A stretch of 64,000 nt of DNA, from the NCBI GenBank assembly GCA_964447205.1, contig CAYUSB010000028.1, positions 52,364 to 116,363 on the forward strand. Reading direction: 5' to 3'. Both the position numbers and the translations under genes were made by a program. Positions within the stretch are counted from its first letter, which is position 1; every line of letters starts with the position of its first letter. A model generated the notes under the pieces. It was not told the DNA's origin, made no database searches, and saw only the letters and a list, made by a program, of their open reading frames with translations. Shown here piece by piece: positions 1 to 11,429 of this stretch. The DNA comes from JAEUKH01 sp964447205. Lineage in GTDB: Bacteria > Myxococcota_A > Polyangia > Polyangiales > Ga0077539.

Positions 1-1
1 G

Positions 2-2392
<2,391 letters not shown>

Positions 2393-2394
2393 TC

Positions 2395-2503
2395 CCGATG
2401 CGCCCTGCGTCCGAGCGTAAATCATCCGTCGGCTTTCGTCCTGTTGTAGTCCAGTGCCGTCTCGCGGAGATGCTGATTTACGCTCGGACGCAGGGCACAT
2501 CGG
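2395..2503. repeat. 30-bp inverted repeat with 49-nt loop
   Basis: Left arm 2395-2424 and right arm 2474-2503 are complementary over 30 bases with a single mismatch. The element begins 2 bases after the kinase stop codon. It could act as a terminator hairpin for the kinase gene, but such long arms with a loop and no U-tract look more like a small non-autonomous mobile element (MITE-like). No obvious target-site duplication is visible. Confidence 0.8.
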
Positions 2504-2548
2504 TATAAGCCCCTACGCCCCAGGGGCCCTTGTTGGAGCACGCGCACG

Positions 2549-3496
2549 ATGCAGACACGTCCGTTGGGCCGCACAGGAATCTCCGTCGGCGAAATTGGCC
2601 TCGGCACCTGGAGCCTGTCGGGCGAGGCCTACGGGCCCGTCACCGACGACGAGGTCCGGCTGTCGATCCTGGCCTCCCTGCACGCCGGGGTGACCTTCTT
2701 CGACACCGCGGACTGCTATCGCAACGGGCGCATCGAGACCCTCCTCGGCGAGGTGATGCAGCGCGAGAAGCGGGACAACATCACGGTCTGCACCCGCATC
2801 GGGGTGGAGCGGGAGGGGCCCCACCCCCGCAAGCGCTTCGACCCGCCCTATCTCCGCAAGGCCTGCGAGGCCTCGCTCACGCGCCTCGGTGTTGAGCGCA
2901 TCGACGTCCTCGTGCTGCACAACCCCCAGGTCGGCACCCTCACGGGCCCCGACGCGTGGCCCACCATGCTCAGCCTGCAACGCGAGGGCAAGGCCCGGGT
3001 CCTCGGGGTGAGCGTCAGCACCGTCGAGCAGGGACAAGCCGCCCTCGACCTCGGGGTCGAGCTCCTCGTGCTGCCGTACAACCTCTTGTTCTCCAGGGTG
3101 TTGCACGGCCTCTCGGGCGAGATCTCCCAACGCGGCACGGCCGTGGTCGCCCGCTCTCCCCTGGCCTACGGGCTCCTGGCCGACACCTGGGGCGGGGGGC
3201 GGCGCTTCAGCGACGAAGACCATCGCAACTGGCGTTGGGGCCCCAATGAGCTGGCGGTGCGGCTCAAGCAACGGGAGGCCTTCCGCCCCCTCGTGCGCGG
3301 CAACATCCTGACCCTGCGCGAGGCGGCCCTGCGGTACGTGCTCTCCAACGGCCTCGTGAGCGTGATGGTGGTCGGATCCCGCACCCCTCAGATGGCCCGG
3401 GCCAACGCCCACGCGGCCTCGACCCTGCCATACCTCCCCGAGGATGACATGGCGCGGCTTGGGGACATCCTGGCCGACGCGGGCATCAAACCCTGA
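2549..3496 (+). CDS. Aldo/keto reductase family protein
   Basis: 315-residue (beta/alpha)8 NAD(P)H-dependent oxidoreductase of the aldo/keto reductase superfamily. The N-terminus (LGRTGISVGEIGLGTW) is typical, and the tetrad residues Asp52 and Tyr57 (FFDTADCY) and His124 (VLHNP) are present. The position usually held by the catalytic Lys (ATKVG in relatives) reads CTRIG, giving Arg83, so activity may be altered. The start is the ATG after the long inverted repeat. It stands alone between two signalling-type genes, so the substrate cannot be inferred. Confidence 0.88.
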   Translation: MQTRPLGRTGISVGEIGLGTWSLSGEAYGPVTDDEVRLSILASLHAGVTFFDTADCYRNGRIETLLGEVMQREKRDNITVCTRIGVEREGPHPRKRFDPPYLRKACEASLTRLGVERIDVLVLHNPQVGTLTGPDAWPTMLSLQREGKARVLGVSVSTVEQGQAALDLGVELLVLPYNLLFSRVLHGLSGEISQRGTAVVARSPLAYGLLADTWGGGRRFSDEDHRNWRWGPNELAVRLKQREAFRPLVRGNILTLREAALRYVLSNGLVSVMVVGSRTPQMARANAHAASTLPYLPEDDMARLGDILADAGIKP

Positions 3497-3631
3497 GTCC
3501 ATACGAGCGCCCAGTGGCTCTGACTGGCGCGGGAGGGGGTTGCTGTGTAGTCTCCCGATCGCCAACGCGCGACACGCACGGAGGAGGGCCCAAGGCCACC
3601 CCGGCGTCGACGCCCGCGGGAGGAGAGTGTG

Positions 3632-5076
3632 ATGTTCTGCCCCAACTGTGGTGCTCAAAACCCTGACTCTGCCACGTCGTGTTCGGCGTGCGGGACCGCC
3701 CTGCAACCCCAGGCGTCCAGGCCGGGTCGACCGGCCCCGAAGTTCAAGGGCACCATGCTCATGACCAACACCGACACGGGGCCGACCCCAGGGGCTCCCG
3801 CGGGGGGTGCCTCGGGCGCCGCCGTCCCGGGCCGGGGAGCCCCGGGCCCCTACGCCAAGACCGTCGTCGGCGGCATGGCCATGTTCGAAGGCCCCTCCAT
3901 GGGCGGGGGCCCCACGGGCGACACCCACGAAGACATGCTCGACGGGGCCACCGTCATGCAGCCCTCGTCCTTCGACAGCGCCCCGTCGGGCCCGCGTCCC
4001 GCCGCCGGGCGCTCGATGCTCCAGCCCCCCGCCTCGCCCCCGCAGCGGGCGACCCCGCCCCCGAATCCAGCGCCCCCCCCCAGGGCCCCCCAACCGAGCA
4101 GCACCCTCGCCATGGACGCCTCGGCCTTCGGCCTGCCTCACAGCCCCGACCCCTCCCCCATGGAGAGCGGGTCGAGCACCGTAGCCGCCGACGCCGCATC
4201 CTTCGGCCTGGGTGGGGCCCCGGGGGCGTCCATGTACGGGCCTCCCCAGGGTGGCCGTCCCGCCGCGGGCACCCCCGCCCCGGCCCCCGCCCCGCCCCCT
4301 GCCTACAACCCCGTGGAGAGCGGATCGAGCACCGTAGCCGCCGACGCCGCATCCTTTGGCCTCGGAGGCCCCGCCCCGAGCCCCTACGGCCCGCCCGGAG
4401 GCGCCTCCGAGGCCCCCGGGGCCGGTGGGTTCGCCGCGGCCGGGGTCGCCAGCACCGTGGCCGTCGACATCTCCCAGTTTGGTCTCGGCCCGGGCGGCTT
4501 CGGCCCCCCCGGCGGGCCGGGCCCCCAACCCCCCGGCGGCTCTCCCTCCCAACAGGGCGGCTTCGGCCAGCAGCCCCAGGGCTATCCGCCGCAGCAGCCC
4601 CAGGGTGGCTTCGGACAGCAGCCCCAGGGTGGCTTCGGACAGCAGCCNNNNNNNNNNNNNNNNNNNNNNNNNNNNNNNNNNNNNNNNNNNNNNNNNNNNN
4701 NNNNNNNNNNNNNNNNNNNNNNNNNNNNNNNNNNNNNNNNNNNNNNNAGCAGCCCCAGGGTGGCTTCGGACAGCAGCCCCAGGGTGGCTTCGGACAGCAG
4801 CCTCAGGGTGGCTTCGGACAGCAGCCCCAGGGTGGCTTCGGACAGCAGCCTCAGGGTGGCTTCGGACAGCAGCCCCAGGGTGGCTTCGGACAGCAGCAGG
4901 GCTTTCCGCAGCCGGGGATGCAGCCCTACCCCGGGGCCCCGATGCATCAGTATCCGCCCGTGCAGCCGCCTCCCGCGGCCTCGGGGGGGAGCAAGGTGCT
5001 GTCCATCTTGGGGACCATCGCCCTCATCGCGGTGCTCATCGTCATCAAGCTCTGGTTTCGTGGGGTCTTCCGCTGA
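3632..5076 (+). CDS. Zinc-ribbon, Pro/Gln/Gly-repeat, C-terminally membrane-anchored protein
   Basis: Begins with a two-CxxC zinc ribbon (CPNCG near residue 3, CSACG near residue 17) and continues as a long low-complexity Pro/Gly/Ala region. A motif around SSTVAADAASFGLG occurs twice with diverged relatives. It is followed by a QQPQGGFG octapeptide array and a single C-terminal membrane helix (LSILGTIALIAVLIVIKLW). The assembly gap of 100 N at 4648-4747 lies in the octapeptide array, so the apparent frame change across it is an artefact. ATG 3632 follows a strong GGGAGGAGA ribosome site; GTG 3629 is an alternative. This architecture suggests a tail-anchored cytoplasmic scaffold. No enzyme domain is seen and the function is unknown. 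Confidence 0.8.
4598..4893 (+). repeat. 24-bp coding tandem repeat (QQPQGGFG) with assembly gap
   Basis: Two copies of a 24-base unit are read before the N run and six after it, with only C/T variation at one codon position. Matching the repeat phase on the two sides shows that the missing sequence should be 17 + 24k bases. That length also restores a continuous reading frame, so the gap most likely hides more repeat units and not a break in the gene. Confidence 0.9.
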
Positions 5077-5140
5077 CCGTGCCGGGCGTAACACGGCCTT
5101 GGCAAAGGGCCCGCGGGGTGTCACCCTCCCGGGCTCCGCG

Positions 5141-5914
5141 ATGGCATTGATCGAGTTTCACGACGTCCACAAGTCCTTCGGGCCCAAGGTGGTGTGTTCG
5201 GGCCTCAACCTGTCCATCGAGGAGGGCGAGGCCTTCACCATCCTCGGCGGGTCGGGGGTGGGCAAGAGCGTGACCCTCAAGCTCTTGATCGGGCTGCTCA
5301 AGCCCGACAAGGGCGAGATCCTCTTTGACGGGGAGCACGTCGAGCGGATGGGGCCCAAAGACCTCCAGCGCCTGCGGCAGCGGGTGGGGATGGTGTTTCA
5401 GGGGGCCGCCCTGTTCGACTCGATGAGCGTCCGGGAAAACGTGGCGTACGGCCTGCGCGAGCACTTCAAGATGACGGAGTCGGAGATCGACGAGCGGGTA
5501 GGCTGGGCCCTCACCCTCGTCGGTCTGCCCGGGGTCGAGGCGATGAACCCCGCCGACCTCTCCGGCGGGATGCGCAAGCGGGTGGGCCTCGCCCGCACCA
5601 TCGCCCTGCAGCCCGAGGTGCTCCTGTACGACGAGCCCACCACGGGCCTCGACCCCATCAACATCACCCGCATCAACAACCTCATCCTCTCCCTCAAGGA
5701 CGCCCTGAAGAACACCGCCGTGGTCGTCACCCACGACATGAGCACGGCCTTTGGTGTGTCCAACCGCCTCGCGATGGTGCACAAGGGCCGGGTGATCGCC
5801 ACCGGCACCCCGGATGAGTTTCGCAGCTCCACCGTCGAGCTCGTGCACAACTTCATCCACGGCAACGCCCCCGACGACGAGGACATGCTCGCCCTCGTCA
5901 ACGCCGCCAGCTAA
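5141..5914 (+). CDS. ABC transporter ATPase, MlaF-like
   Basis: 257-residue nucleotide-binding subunit of the MlaF/Mkl type, which powers phospholipid or other lipid transfer between inner and outer membranes. It has Walker A GGSGVGKS, Q-loop VFQGAALFDSMSV, signature LSGGMRKRV, Walker B LLYDEPTTGLDP and the H-loop VTHD. It begins at ATG 5141, 64 bases after the preceding gene, and is followed 33 bases later by an MCE-domain gene, the usual partner. The MlaE-type permease normally encoded in the same operon is not present on either side, so it must be encoded elsewhere. Confidence 0.93.
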   Translation: MALIEFHDVHKSFGPKVVCSGLNLSIEEGEAFTILGGSGVGKSVTLKLLIGLLKPDKGEILFDGEHVERMGPKDLQRLRQRVGMVFQGAALFDSMSVRENVAYGLREHFKMTESEIDERVGWALTLVGLPGVEAMNPADLSGGMRKRVGLARTIALQPEVLLYDEPTTGLDPINITRINNLILSLKDALKNTAVVVTHDMSTAFGVSNRLAMVHKGRVIATGTPDEFRSSTVELVHNFIHGNAPDDEDMLALVNAAS

Positions 5915-5947
5915 CCCTCCTCCCCCACCGCACTCCCCCCGCACGGC

Positions 5948-7063
5948 ATGAACAGGCAGATCAAGGTCGGGATCTTCGTCACCCTCGGGCTCCTCGTGGC
6001 AGGGATTCTGGTGTTCCTGGTGGGGGACGAGCGGCACATGTTTGACCGCAAGGCCCAACTCCACGCCACCTTCACCGACGTGGCCGGCCTCAAGGTGGGC
6101 TCGCCCGTGCGGATGGGCGGGGTCGACGTCGGCCACGTCGAGCGCATCGTCTTCGGAGCCCAGGCCCAAGACCGCCTCATCCACGTGTACTTCTCCATGG
6201 TCTCCGCCCAACTCGTGCGGGTCCGGGAAGACAGCGTGGTGCGCATCGTGTCCAAGGGCCTCCTCGGCGACAAGGCCCTCGACGTCACCATGGGCACCCG
6301 CGGGGCCCAGGCCCGCGACGGCAGCACCATCCGCACCAACGAGAGCGACGACCTCGGCAACGCCATGGCCCGGGCGGGAGAGATCCTCACCCGGGCCACC
6401 CAGATCCTCGACAACGTCAACAACGCCACCCGCCCCCTCGCCGACCCGGCCTTCAGCCGCGACGCCCTCGCCCTCGTGCACAACCTCCAGACCATCACCC
6501 GCCAGGCCGCCGAGGGCCCCGGGACCGTGCACGAGCTCCTCACCAACGACGCCACCGCCCGGCGCCTCGAGAGCACCCTCGCCGCCGCCCAGGTGGCCGC
6601 CAACCGGGCCGCCGACAGCGCCGCCCACGTCGAGGCCATCGCCCGCGAGGCCCGCAACGGCCGCGGCCTCGTGCACGCCCTCGTGTACGACCGCGAGGGG
6701 GCCCAGATGGTGCGCTCCCTCGCCACGGTCAGCGAGGAGGTGGCCGCCATCACCCACGACGTGCGCACCGGCAACGGCGGCCTGCACCAGATCATCTACG
6801 GCCAGGAGAGCGCCCGGGCGGCGCAAAACATCGAGCAGGCCACGGCCAGCGTGCGCGACATCCTCGGCGACATGCGCCAGGGCCGCGGGACCCTCGGGGC
6901 CCTCCTGGTCGACCCCTCCCTCTACGAAGACCTCAAGTCCCTCGTGGGCAACGTCCAACGCAACGAGATCCTCCGGGCCATGGTGCGCTACTCCATCCAC
7001 CAGGACGACGCCCCCACTCCCCCGGTGGCCGCACAACCCGTCGCCCCGGCCGCCCCGCGCTGA
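5948..7063 (+). CDS. MCE (MlaD-type) substrate-binding protein
   Basis: 371-residue protein with one N-terminal membrane helix (about 7-25, VGIFVTLGLLVAGILVFLVG), then an MCE domain of about residues 38-118 (GSPVRMGGVDVGHVERI), and a long helical region rich in Ala, Thr and Arg. MCE proteins form rings in the periplasm and carry lipids to or from the inner-membrane ABC complex. The directly upstream MlaF-like ATPase supports this. The helical C-terminal part is longer than in E. coli MlaD and resembles tunnel-forming MCE proteins. The Ala/Pro tail is of unknown use. Confidence 0.9.
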   Translation: MNRQIKVGIFVTLGLLVAGILVFLVGDERHMFDRKAQLHATFTDVAGLKVGSPVRMGGVDVGHVERIVFGAQAQDRLIHVYFSMVSAQLVRVREDSVVRIVSKGLLGDKALDVTMGTRGAQARDGSTIRTNESDDLGNAMARAGEILTRATQILDNVNNATRPLADPAFSRDALALVHNLQTITRQAAEGPGTVHELLTNDATARRLESTLAAAQVAANRAADSAAHVEAIAREARNGRGLVHALVYDREGAQMVRSLATVSEEVAAITHDVRTGNGGLHQIIYGQESARAAQNIEQATASVRDILGDMRQGRGTLGALLVDPSLYEDLKSLVGNVQRNEILRAMVRYSIHQDDAPTPPVAAQPVAPAAPR

Positions 7064-7086
7064 GATAGACTCCTCGCACCCCGGCC

Positions 7087-8484
7087 ATGCGTCGCCCCGC
7101 CCCGCTCTCCGTCGTCGCGCGTCTGGCCCTGTGGGCCGGGGCCCTCCTCGCCCCCGTCGCCGCCGCGGCCCAGCCCCGACGCCCCCACCGCGGGACCCCG
7201 CCCGCCGCCACGCCTCCGCCCGACCCCGCCCCGCCCTCCAGCCCACCCGCCCCTACGCCGCTGCAAGGCGCCCCGGAGGCTCCAGAGGCCCCAGGAGCGG
7301 CGGTCGAGGCTGCCCCCAGCGCCGAGGTCCTGGAGGTGGCCCGGAGGCTCTTCCGCGAGGGCGTAGAGGCCGCCCAGGCGGGGCGTTGGGAGGAGGCCCG
7401 GATGCGGTTCGCGCGGGTCCTGGGGCTGCGGGCGGCCCCGCTGGTGCGGTTCAACCTGGCGGTGGCCTCGCGGAATGTGGGGCGGTTCGTCGAGGCCATC
7501 GATCAGTACCGGCAGTTTTTGCGGGACATCCCCGCGGGGTCTGACCCCGTCCGGTCTCGGGCCGCCCTGGAGGAGGTGACCCACCTCGAGGCCCGGCGGG
7601 CCTTCGTGCGGGTTCAGGTGGCGGGCGACGTGGCCGCGGGCTTCGTGCTCGACGGCCGCCCTCTGCCGGTGAGCCTCCTGGGCGAGGAGATCCCGGTCGA
7701 CCCGGGGCCTCACACCGTCGACGTGGAGGGCCGGGCCGGTGACCGCCAACGCCGCGAGGGCACCCTCTACGAGGCCGAGCGCATCACGGTCGAGGTCGCC
7801 CTGTCGATCCCCCCCGCCGGAACGACCGGGACCCCCGGGACCCGGGCGGTGGTGCAGGCCCAGCCCTTCGGGCATTGGGTGGCCCGTCCGGGGCGCGACG
7901 GCCGTTGGGTCGACTGGGCCCGTCGGTCCACCCGGGAGCCGCCCTCGGTGTGGGCGGAGAGGCCCCTCTCCCTGGGGATCCAGCTCGTCACCGTCGGGGG
8001 GGGGGCCCACCTCGGCGCGACGGCCCGGTGGTTTCCGCAGACCTGGGCGGGCCTGGAGCTTTCCGTCGGAGGGGGCGGCACCGTGGGGGTCGCCGGGGCG
8101 GCCACGGTGCATCTGCGGGTTCCGTTTTCGCGGGTGGCGGTGGGGGTGTACGGGGGGCCCACCTTGGGGCGGGGGCAGTTGACCCTCTGCGACGGCAGCG
8201 CGTGCGCCCCGAGCAACCGCGACCCGGTGCGTTCGGTCACGACGGCGGGGGCCACCGCGGGGGCCTCGCTGGAGTGGCGCATCACCCGGATCCTGTCGGC
8301 CCGCCTGTTGATCGGGGCGTGGATGGTGGGCAACGCGGGCGACCTCGGCGGCGAACACACCCCCGCCACCCGGGCCACCTGCGACACCGACACCGGGGCC
8401 AGCCTGCTCTGCGCCGCGTACCGGGACGGGGCGAGCCTCTACGTCACCCCCGTGGCGAGCCTCGACCTGAGCTGGTCGTTCTGA
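7087..8484 (+). CDS. Exported TPR/PEGA-like outer-membrane-type protein
   Basis: 465 residues with an N-terminal signal peptide (hydrophobic LALWAGALLAPVAAAAQ) and a Pro-rich linker. A TPR-like segment follows at about residues 80-155 (LFREGVEAAQAGRWEEARMR, then AIDQYRQFLRD). Next comes a PEGA-like beta domain (GFVLDGRPLPVSL, VDPGPHTVDVE), and a C-terminal half rich in Gly and alternating hydrophobic residues that could be a beta-barrel. Its place behind the MCE gene is compatible with an envelope role, but the 23-base spacing is the only link. No enzymatic motif is seen. Confidence 0.7.
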   Translation: MRRPAPLSVVARLALWAGALLAPVAAAAQPRRPHRGTPPAATPPPDPAPPSSPPAPTPLQGAPEAPEAPGAAVEAAPSAEVLEVARRLFREGVEAAQAGRWEEARMRFARVLGLRAAPLVRFNLAVASRNVGRFVEAIDQYRQFLRDIPAGSDPVRSRAALEEVTHLEARRAFVRVQVAGDVAAGFVLDGRPLPVSLLGEEIPVDPGPHTVDVEGRAGDRQRREGTLYEAERITVEVALSIPPAGTTGTPGTRAVVQAQPFGHWVARPGRDGRWVDWARRSTREPPSVWAERPLSLGIQLVTVGGGAHLGATARWFPQTWAGLELSVGGGGTVGVAGAATVHLRVPFSRVAVGVYGGPTLGRGQLTLCDGSACAPSNRDPVRSVTTAGATAGASLEWRITRILSARLLIGAWMVGNAGDLGGEHTPATRATCDTDTGASLLCAAYRDGASLYVTPVASLDLSWSF

Positions 8485-8606
8485 CCGCCGGGTTTTCTGC
8501 CCATCTCCGGCACCCTCTCTTGGAGACATCGGGTCCCATCCGCGGAACCGGGAAGGGCCTCCGCCCTTCGCTGAGCCCCTGGCGTGTCGCCCGCGTGGCC
8601 CCTCGG

Positions 8607-9158
8607 TCAGCCCCGGCCGACCCAGGGGACGTCCTCGACGCCTCCGAGCTGATTGGCCCGCCGGGCGAAGGTGAACAGCAGGTCGCTGAGCCGGTTGAGG
8701 TACCGCACGAGCTCGGGCCGCACGGGCTCGTGGGCGCTCAGGGCCACCAGGGCCCGCTCGGCCCGGCGACACACCGTCCGCGCGAGGTGCAGGCCCGCGG
8801 CGGCCTCGGTCCCGCCCGGGAGCACGAAGGTCTTGAGGGGCGGGAGCGGAGCCTCGGCCGCGTCGATGGCCCCCTCCAGCCACACCACCTGCTCTTCGGA
8901 GATCAGGACGATCCCGAGCTTGTCCTCCTTGCCCGCGACCGTCGCCAGCTCGGCCCCGAGGGTGAACAGCTCGCTCTGGATGCGCGCGAGGGCCCCATCG
9001 AGCTCGGCCGGCATCGACCGTCCCCGGGCCACCCCGAGCACGGCGTTGAGCTCGTCGACGGTGCCGTAGGTGTCGACCCGGTCGCTGGCCTTCGACACCC
9101 GGGCCCCGCCAAACAGGCCCGTCTCGCCGCTGTCCCCGGTCTTCGTATAGATCTTCAC
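8607..9158 (-). CDS. Cob(I)alamin adenosyltransferase (PduO/MMAB type)
   Basis: 183-residue ATP:cob(I)alamin adenosyltransferase, which makes adenosylcobalamin from ATP and reduced cobalamin in the cytoplasm. The N-terminal ATP-binding motif TKTGDSGETGLFGG, the VDELNAVLG segment, and the C-terminal PGG...LHLARTVCRRAER helix are characteristic. It starts with GTG at 9158, and this codon overlaps the TGA of fmt as GTGA, so the two are translationally coupled. The coupling to formyl-Met-tRNA synthesis has no evident biochemical reason and may only reflect shared housekeeping transcription. Confidence 0.93.
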   Translation of the reverse strand: MKIYTKTGDSGETGLFGGARVSKASDRVDTYGTVDELNAVLGVARGRSMPAELDGALARIQSELFTLGAELATVAGKEDKLGIVLISEEQVVWLEGAIDAAEAPLPPLKTFVLPGGTEAAAGLHLARTVCRRAERALVALSAHEPVRPELVRYLNRLSDLLFTFARRANQLGGVEDVPWVGRG

Positions 9159-10117
9159 GGCAACACCTCTTGCCCCAGAAGCGTCCCCACCCGCAAGGGG
9201 TGCCCGCCGAGGAACTCCCGGGCCCCCATGCGGCGTTTGCCCTCCAGTTGCAGCTCGACCAGCGACACCAGCCCCGCGCCCGTGGCCACCCAGATGGCAT
9301 CCCGCGTCACCGCCACCACCTCCCCCGGAACCCCGCCCAACACCGTCGGCGGATCGTCACACCGCGTCTGCGAGACGATCAGGCGACGGGCCCCGAGGGT
9401 GGTGGACGTCCCGGGCCAGGGTTGCAGCCCCCGGACCTGATTGTGGATCTGCCGGGCCGACCGCTTCCAGTCGATGCGGGCGAGCTCCTTGGTGAGGATG
9501 GGGGCGAGGGTGGCCAGGGCGTCATCCTGGGGAGTCGGGACAAGAGCCCCCTCCAGAAAACGCGGAACCTCCCTCCGCACGAGCTCGGCCCCAAGCCCCG
9601 ACAGCCGGGCGGACAGGGTCGCGGCCGACTCGTTGGGGTCGATGGGGGTCCGAAGGGTGGCGAGCATGGGACCGGTGTCGAGGCCCGGATCCATCTGCAT
9701 GAGGGTGACCCCGGTCTCGGTGTCGCCGGCCATGATGGCCCACTGAATCGGGGCCGCGCCCCGGTGTCGGGGCAGCAGGCTCGCGTGCACGTTGAGGCAC
9801 CCCAGGCGCGGGGCTGCGAGCACCTCGGGGGGCAGGATGCGCCCGTAGGCCACCACCACGGCCACGTCGGCCCGCAGGGCCCGGAGCCACGCGGCGACAG
9901 CGCCGTCGCGGAGCTTCACGGGCTGCTGGAGCTCGACCCCCCGGGCCAGGGCCCACACCTTGGTGGGGGGCGGGGTGATGACGTTGCCGCGCCCGGCGGG
10001 TTTGTCGGGTTGGGCGACCACGGCCACCACCTCGCACCCCTCCGCCAGGGCCTCCAGACACGGAACAGCGAACGCCGGAGTACCAAAAAACACGGCGCGC
10101 GGACGCGGGTTCGACAT
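9155..10117 (-). CDS. fmt: Methionyl-tRNA formyltransferase
   Basis: 320-residue enzyme that transfers a formyl group from 10-formyl-tetrahydrofolate to initiator Met-tRNA. The N-terminal Rossmann-like domain begins FFGTPAFAVPCLEAL. The catalytic region has NVHASLLPRHRGAAPI and the LDTGPML segment. The C-terminal OB-like domain ends normally, so the protein is full length. The peptide deformylase gene lies 70 bases upstream on the same strand, the common def-fmt arrangement, and the downstream adenosyltransferase overlaps by 4 bases. Confidence 0.96.
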   Translation of the reverse strand: MSNPRPRAVFFGTPAFAVPCLEALAEGCEVVAVVAQPDKPAGRGNVITPPPTKVWALARGVELQQPVKLRDGAVAAWLRALRADVAVVVAYGRILPPEVLAAPRLGCLNVHASLLPRHRGAAPIQWAIMAGDTETGVTLMQMDPGLDTGPMLATLRTPIDPNESAATLSARLSGLGAELVRREVPRFLEGALVPTPQDDALATLAPILTKELARIDWKRSARQIHNQVRGLQPWPGTSTTLGARRLIVSQTRCDDPPTVLGGVPGEVVAVTRDAIWVATGAGLVSLVELQLEGKRRMGAREFLGGHPLRVGTLLGQEVLP

Positions 10118-10187
10118 CGGGGGGTATGATCGTCTGGGGGTTTTGAGGGAGGGAGCGAGAGGGTCGGCGGGCGCGGGGCGACGGGGC

Positions 10188-10703
10188 TCAGGGGCGGGCG
10201 TCGGCGAGCTGGCGGCGCTTCATTTCGCGGTCGATGAAGCGGCGCTTGAGGAGCGAGACCCGATCGACCATGAGGGTCCCCTCGAGGTGATCGTACTCGT
10301 GCTGGAGGGCCACGGCGAGCAGGCCGTCGGCGTCGAGCTCGAAGGAGTTGCCGTGGACGTCCTGGGCCTGCACGGTGACCTTCTCGGCCCGCTCGATCTC
10401 TTCGTGGATGCCCGGAAACGACAGGCACCCCTCCTCCCAGGCGATCTCGCCGACCTTCTTGAGGAAGGCGGGGTTGATGAAGACCTGGAGCTTGCTCGGC
10501 TCGTCGTCGCCGGCGATGTCGATGACGAAGAGGCGCAGGGACACCCCGATTTGCGGAGCCGCGAGGCCGACCCCCGGGGCGGCGTACATGGTCTCGGCCA
10601 TGTCGTCGACCAGGGCCCGGAGGCTGTCATCGAAGGCCGTGACGGGCGCTCCCTTGATGCGGAGTCGCTTGTCGGGGTAACGCAGGATGGTACGAATCGC
10701 CAT
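10188..10703 (-). CDS. def: Peptide deformylase
   Basis: 171-residue metallo-deformylase removing the N-formyl group from nascent proteins. All three family motifs are present: GVGLAAPQIG, EGCLSFPG (metal Cys) and QHEYDHLEG (two metal His and the catalytic Glu). The ATG at 10703 is chosen because the sequence from there (MAIRTILRYPDKRLR) matches the conserved N-terminus; an upstream in-frame ATG would add nine unconserved residues. It is followed by fmt, which provides its substrate chemistry, and the two are probably one transcript. Confidence 0.96.
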   Translation of the reverse strand: MAIRTILRYPDKRLRIKGAPVTAFDDSLRALVDDMAETMYAAPGVGLAAPQIGVSLRLFVIDIAGDDEPSKLQVFINPAFLKKVGEIAWEEGCLSFPGIHEEIERAEKVTVQAQDVHGNSFELDADGLLAVALQHEYDHLEGTLMVDRVSLLKRRFIDREMKRRQLADARP

Positions 10704-10822
10704 GGAACGCGTCTCTTCACGCGGCCACAACGGCCACGTTCCTGGGGATTCCTAACACCACGCCCTGGGAGCGGCAAGCCGTGCGGCCTATCGCCCCACC
10801 GCTCGGGCCCGACAGCGTGGAA

Positions 10823-11275
10823 CTACCGGCGCTTCTGGAAAGACCGACGAACCCGACGGGGCGCTGCGTCGATGGGCGCCGAGGCTGGAGCGGGCCGAAC
10901 ATCGAAGACGGTTCTCGTGGCGGCAGGCGGGGGCTCGGGGGCCTCATCTTCCGCGTCATCCTCGTCGTACGCGTCCTCTTCCGGCGGCGTGACGAGCCTC
11001 GGCAGCCGGAGAAAGCTCTCGATGATCTTTGTCACGGCGGTCGCGAAGACGACGAGGGCGAGCAGCGCGAGGAGCGTCGCCTCGAAGATCGTAAACGGCA
11101 GCAGATGGACAAGCACCTGGCCGACCGCGAACGCGAGGAACACCACGACCCCCGCGCCGAGCGACGCGGCGACGAAGACGAGCGACAACACCAGCAGGAT
11201 CCGCAGGATCTTGCCTGGCAGCGAGACAGGAGCACTCGGGTTTGGAGGCATGTTGATGACCGACGTGGGTAGCAT
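10823..11275 (-). CDS. Small two-helix membrane protein, hypothetical
   Basis: 150 residues from ATG 11275 (preceded by AAGGG about 9 bases upstream) or 142 from ATG 11251. Two strongly hydrophobic segments occur (ILLVLSLVFVAASLGAGVVVF and TIFEATLLALLALVVFATAV). They are followed by an acidic patch (EEDAYDEDDAEDE) and a basic C-terminus ending RRVRRSFQKRR. The acidic and basic tail is probably cytoplasmic. No family was recognised. It stands between def and an Rpn-type gene without a clear operon partner. Confidence 0.6.
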   Translation of the reverse strand: MLPTSVINMPPNPSAPVSLPGKILRILLVLSLVFVAASLGAGVVVFLAFAVGQVLVHLLPFTIFEATLLALLALVVFATAVTKIIESFLRLPRLVTPPEEDAYDEDDAEDEAPEPPPAATRTVFDVRPAPASAPIDAAPRRVRRSFQKRR

Positions 11276-11429
11276 GGCTCTCGCCCTTGCGTCCGCCCGG
11301 TCTGGACACGAACTGACCGACACGACGGGCCATGCGGCCCTGTCCCCGTGGAGCATCCCACGGCGGGCGTCGGTTGACCCCTCCCCCTGCCGCGAGCCCA
11401 TCGCCCGCGCGTGATAGGGTCGGCCTCCG

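Noticed and set aside
2513..4552. 679-residue minus-strand frame over the reductase and repeat gene
   Set aside because: It is composed of Gly/Arg/His low-complexity sequence with no domain, while the plus-strand genes are clearly coding.
4648..4747. Frameshift in the zinc-ribbon repeat gene
   Set aside because: The frame change occurs only across 100 N and is explained by an unknown gap length of 17 + 24k.
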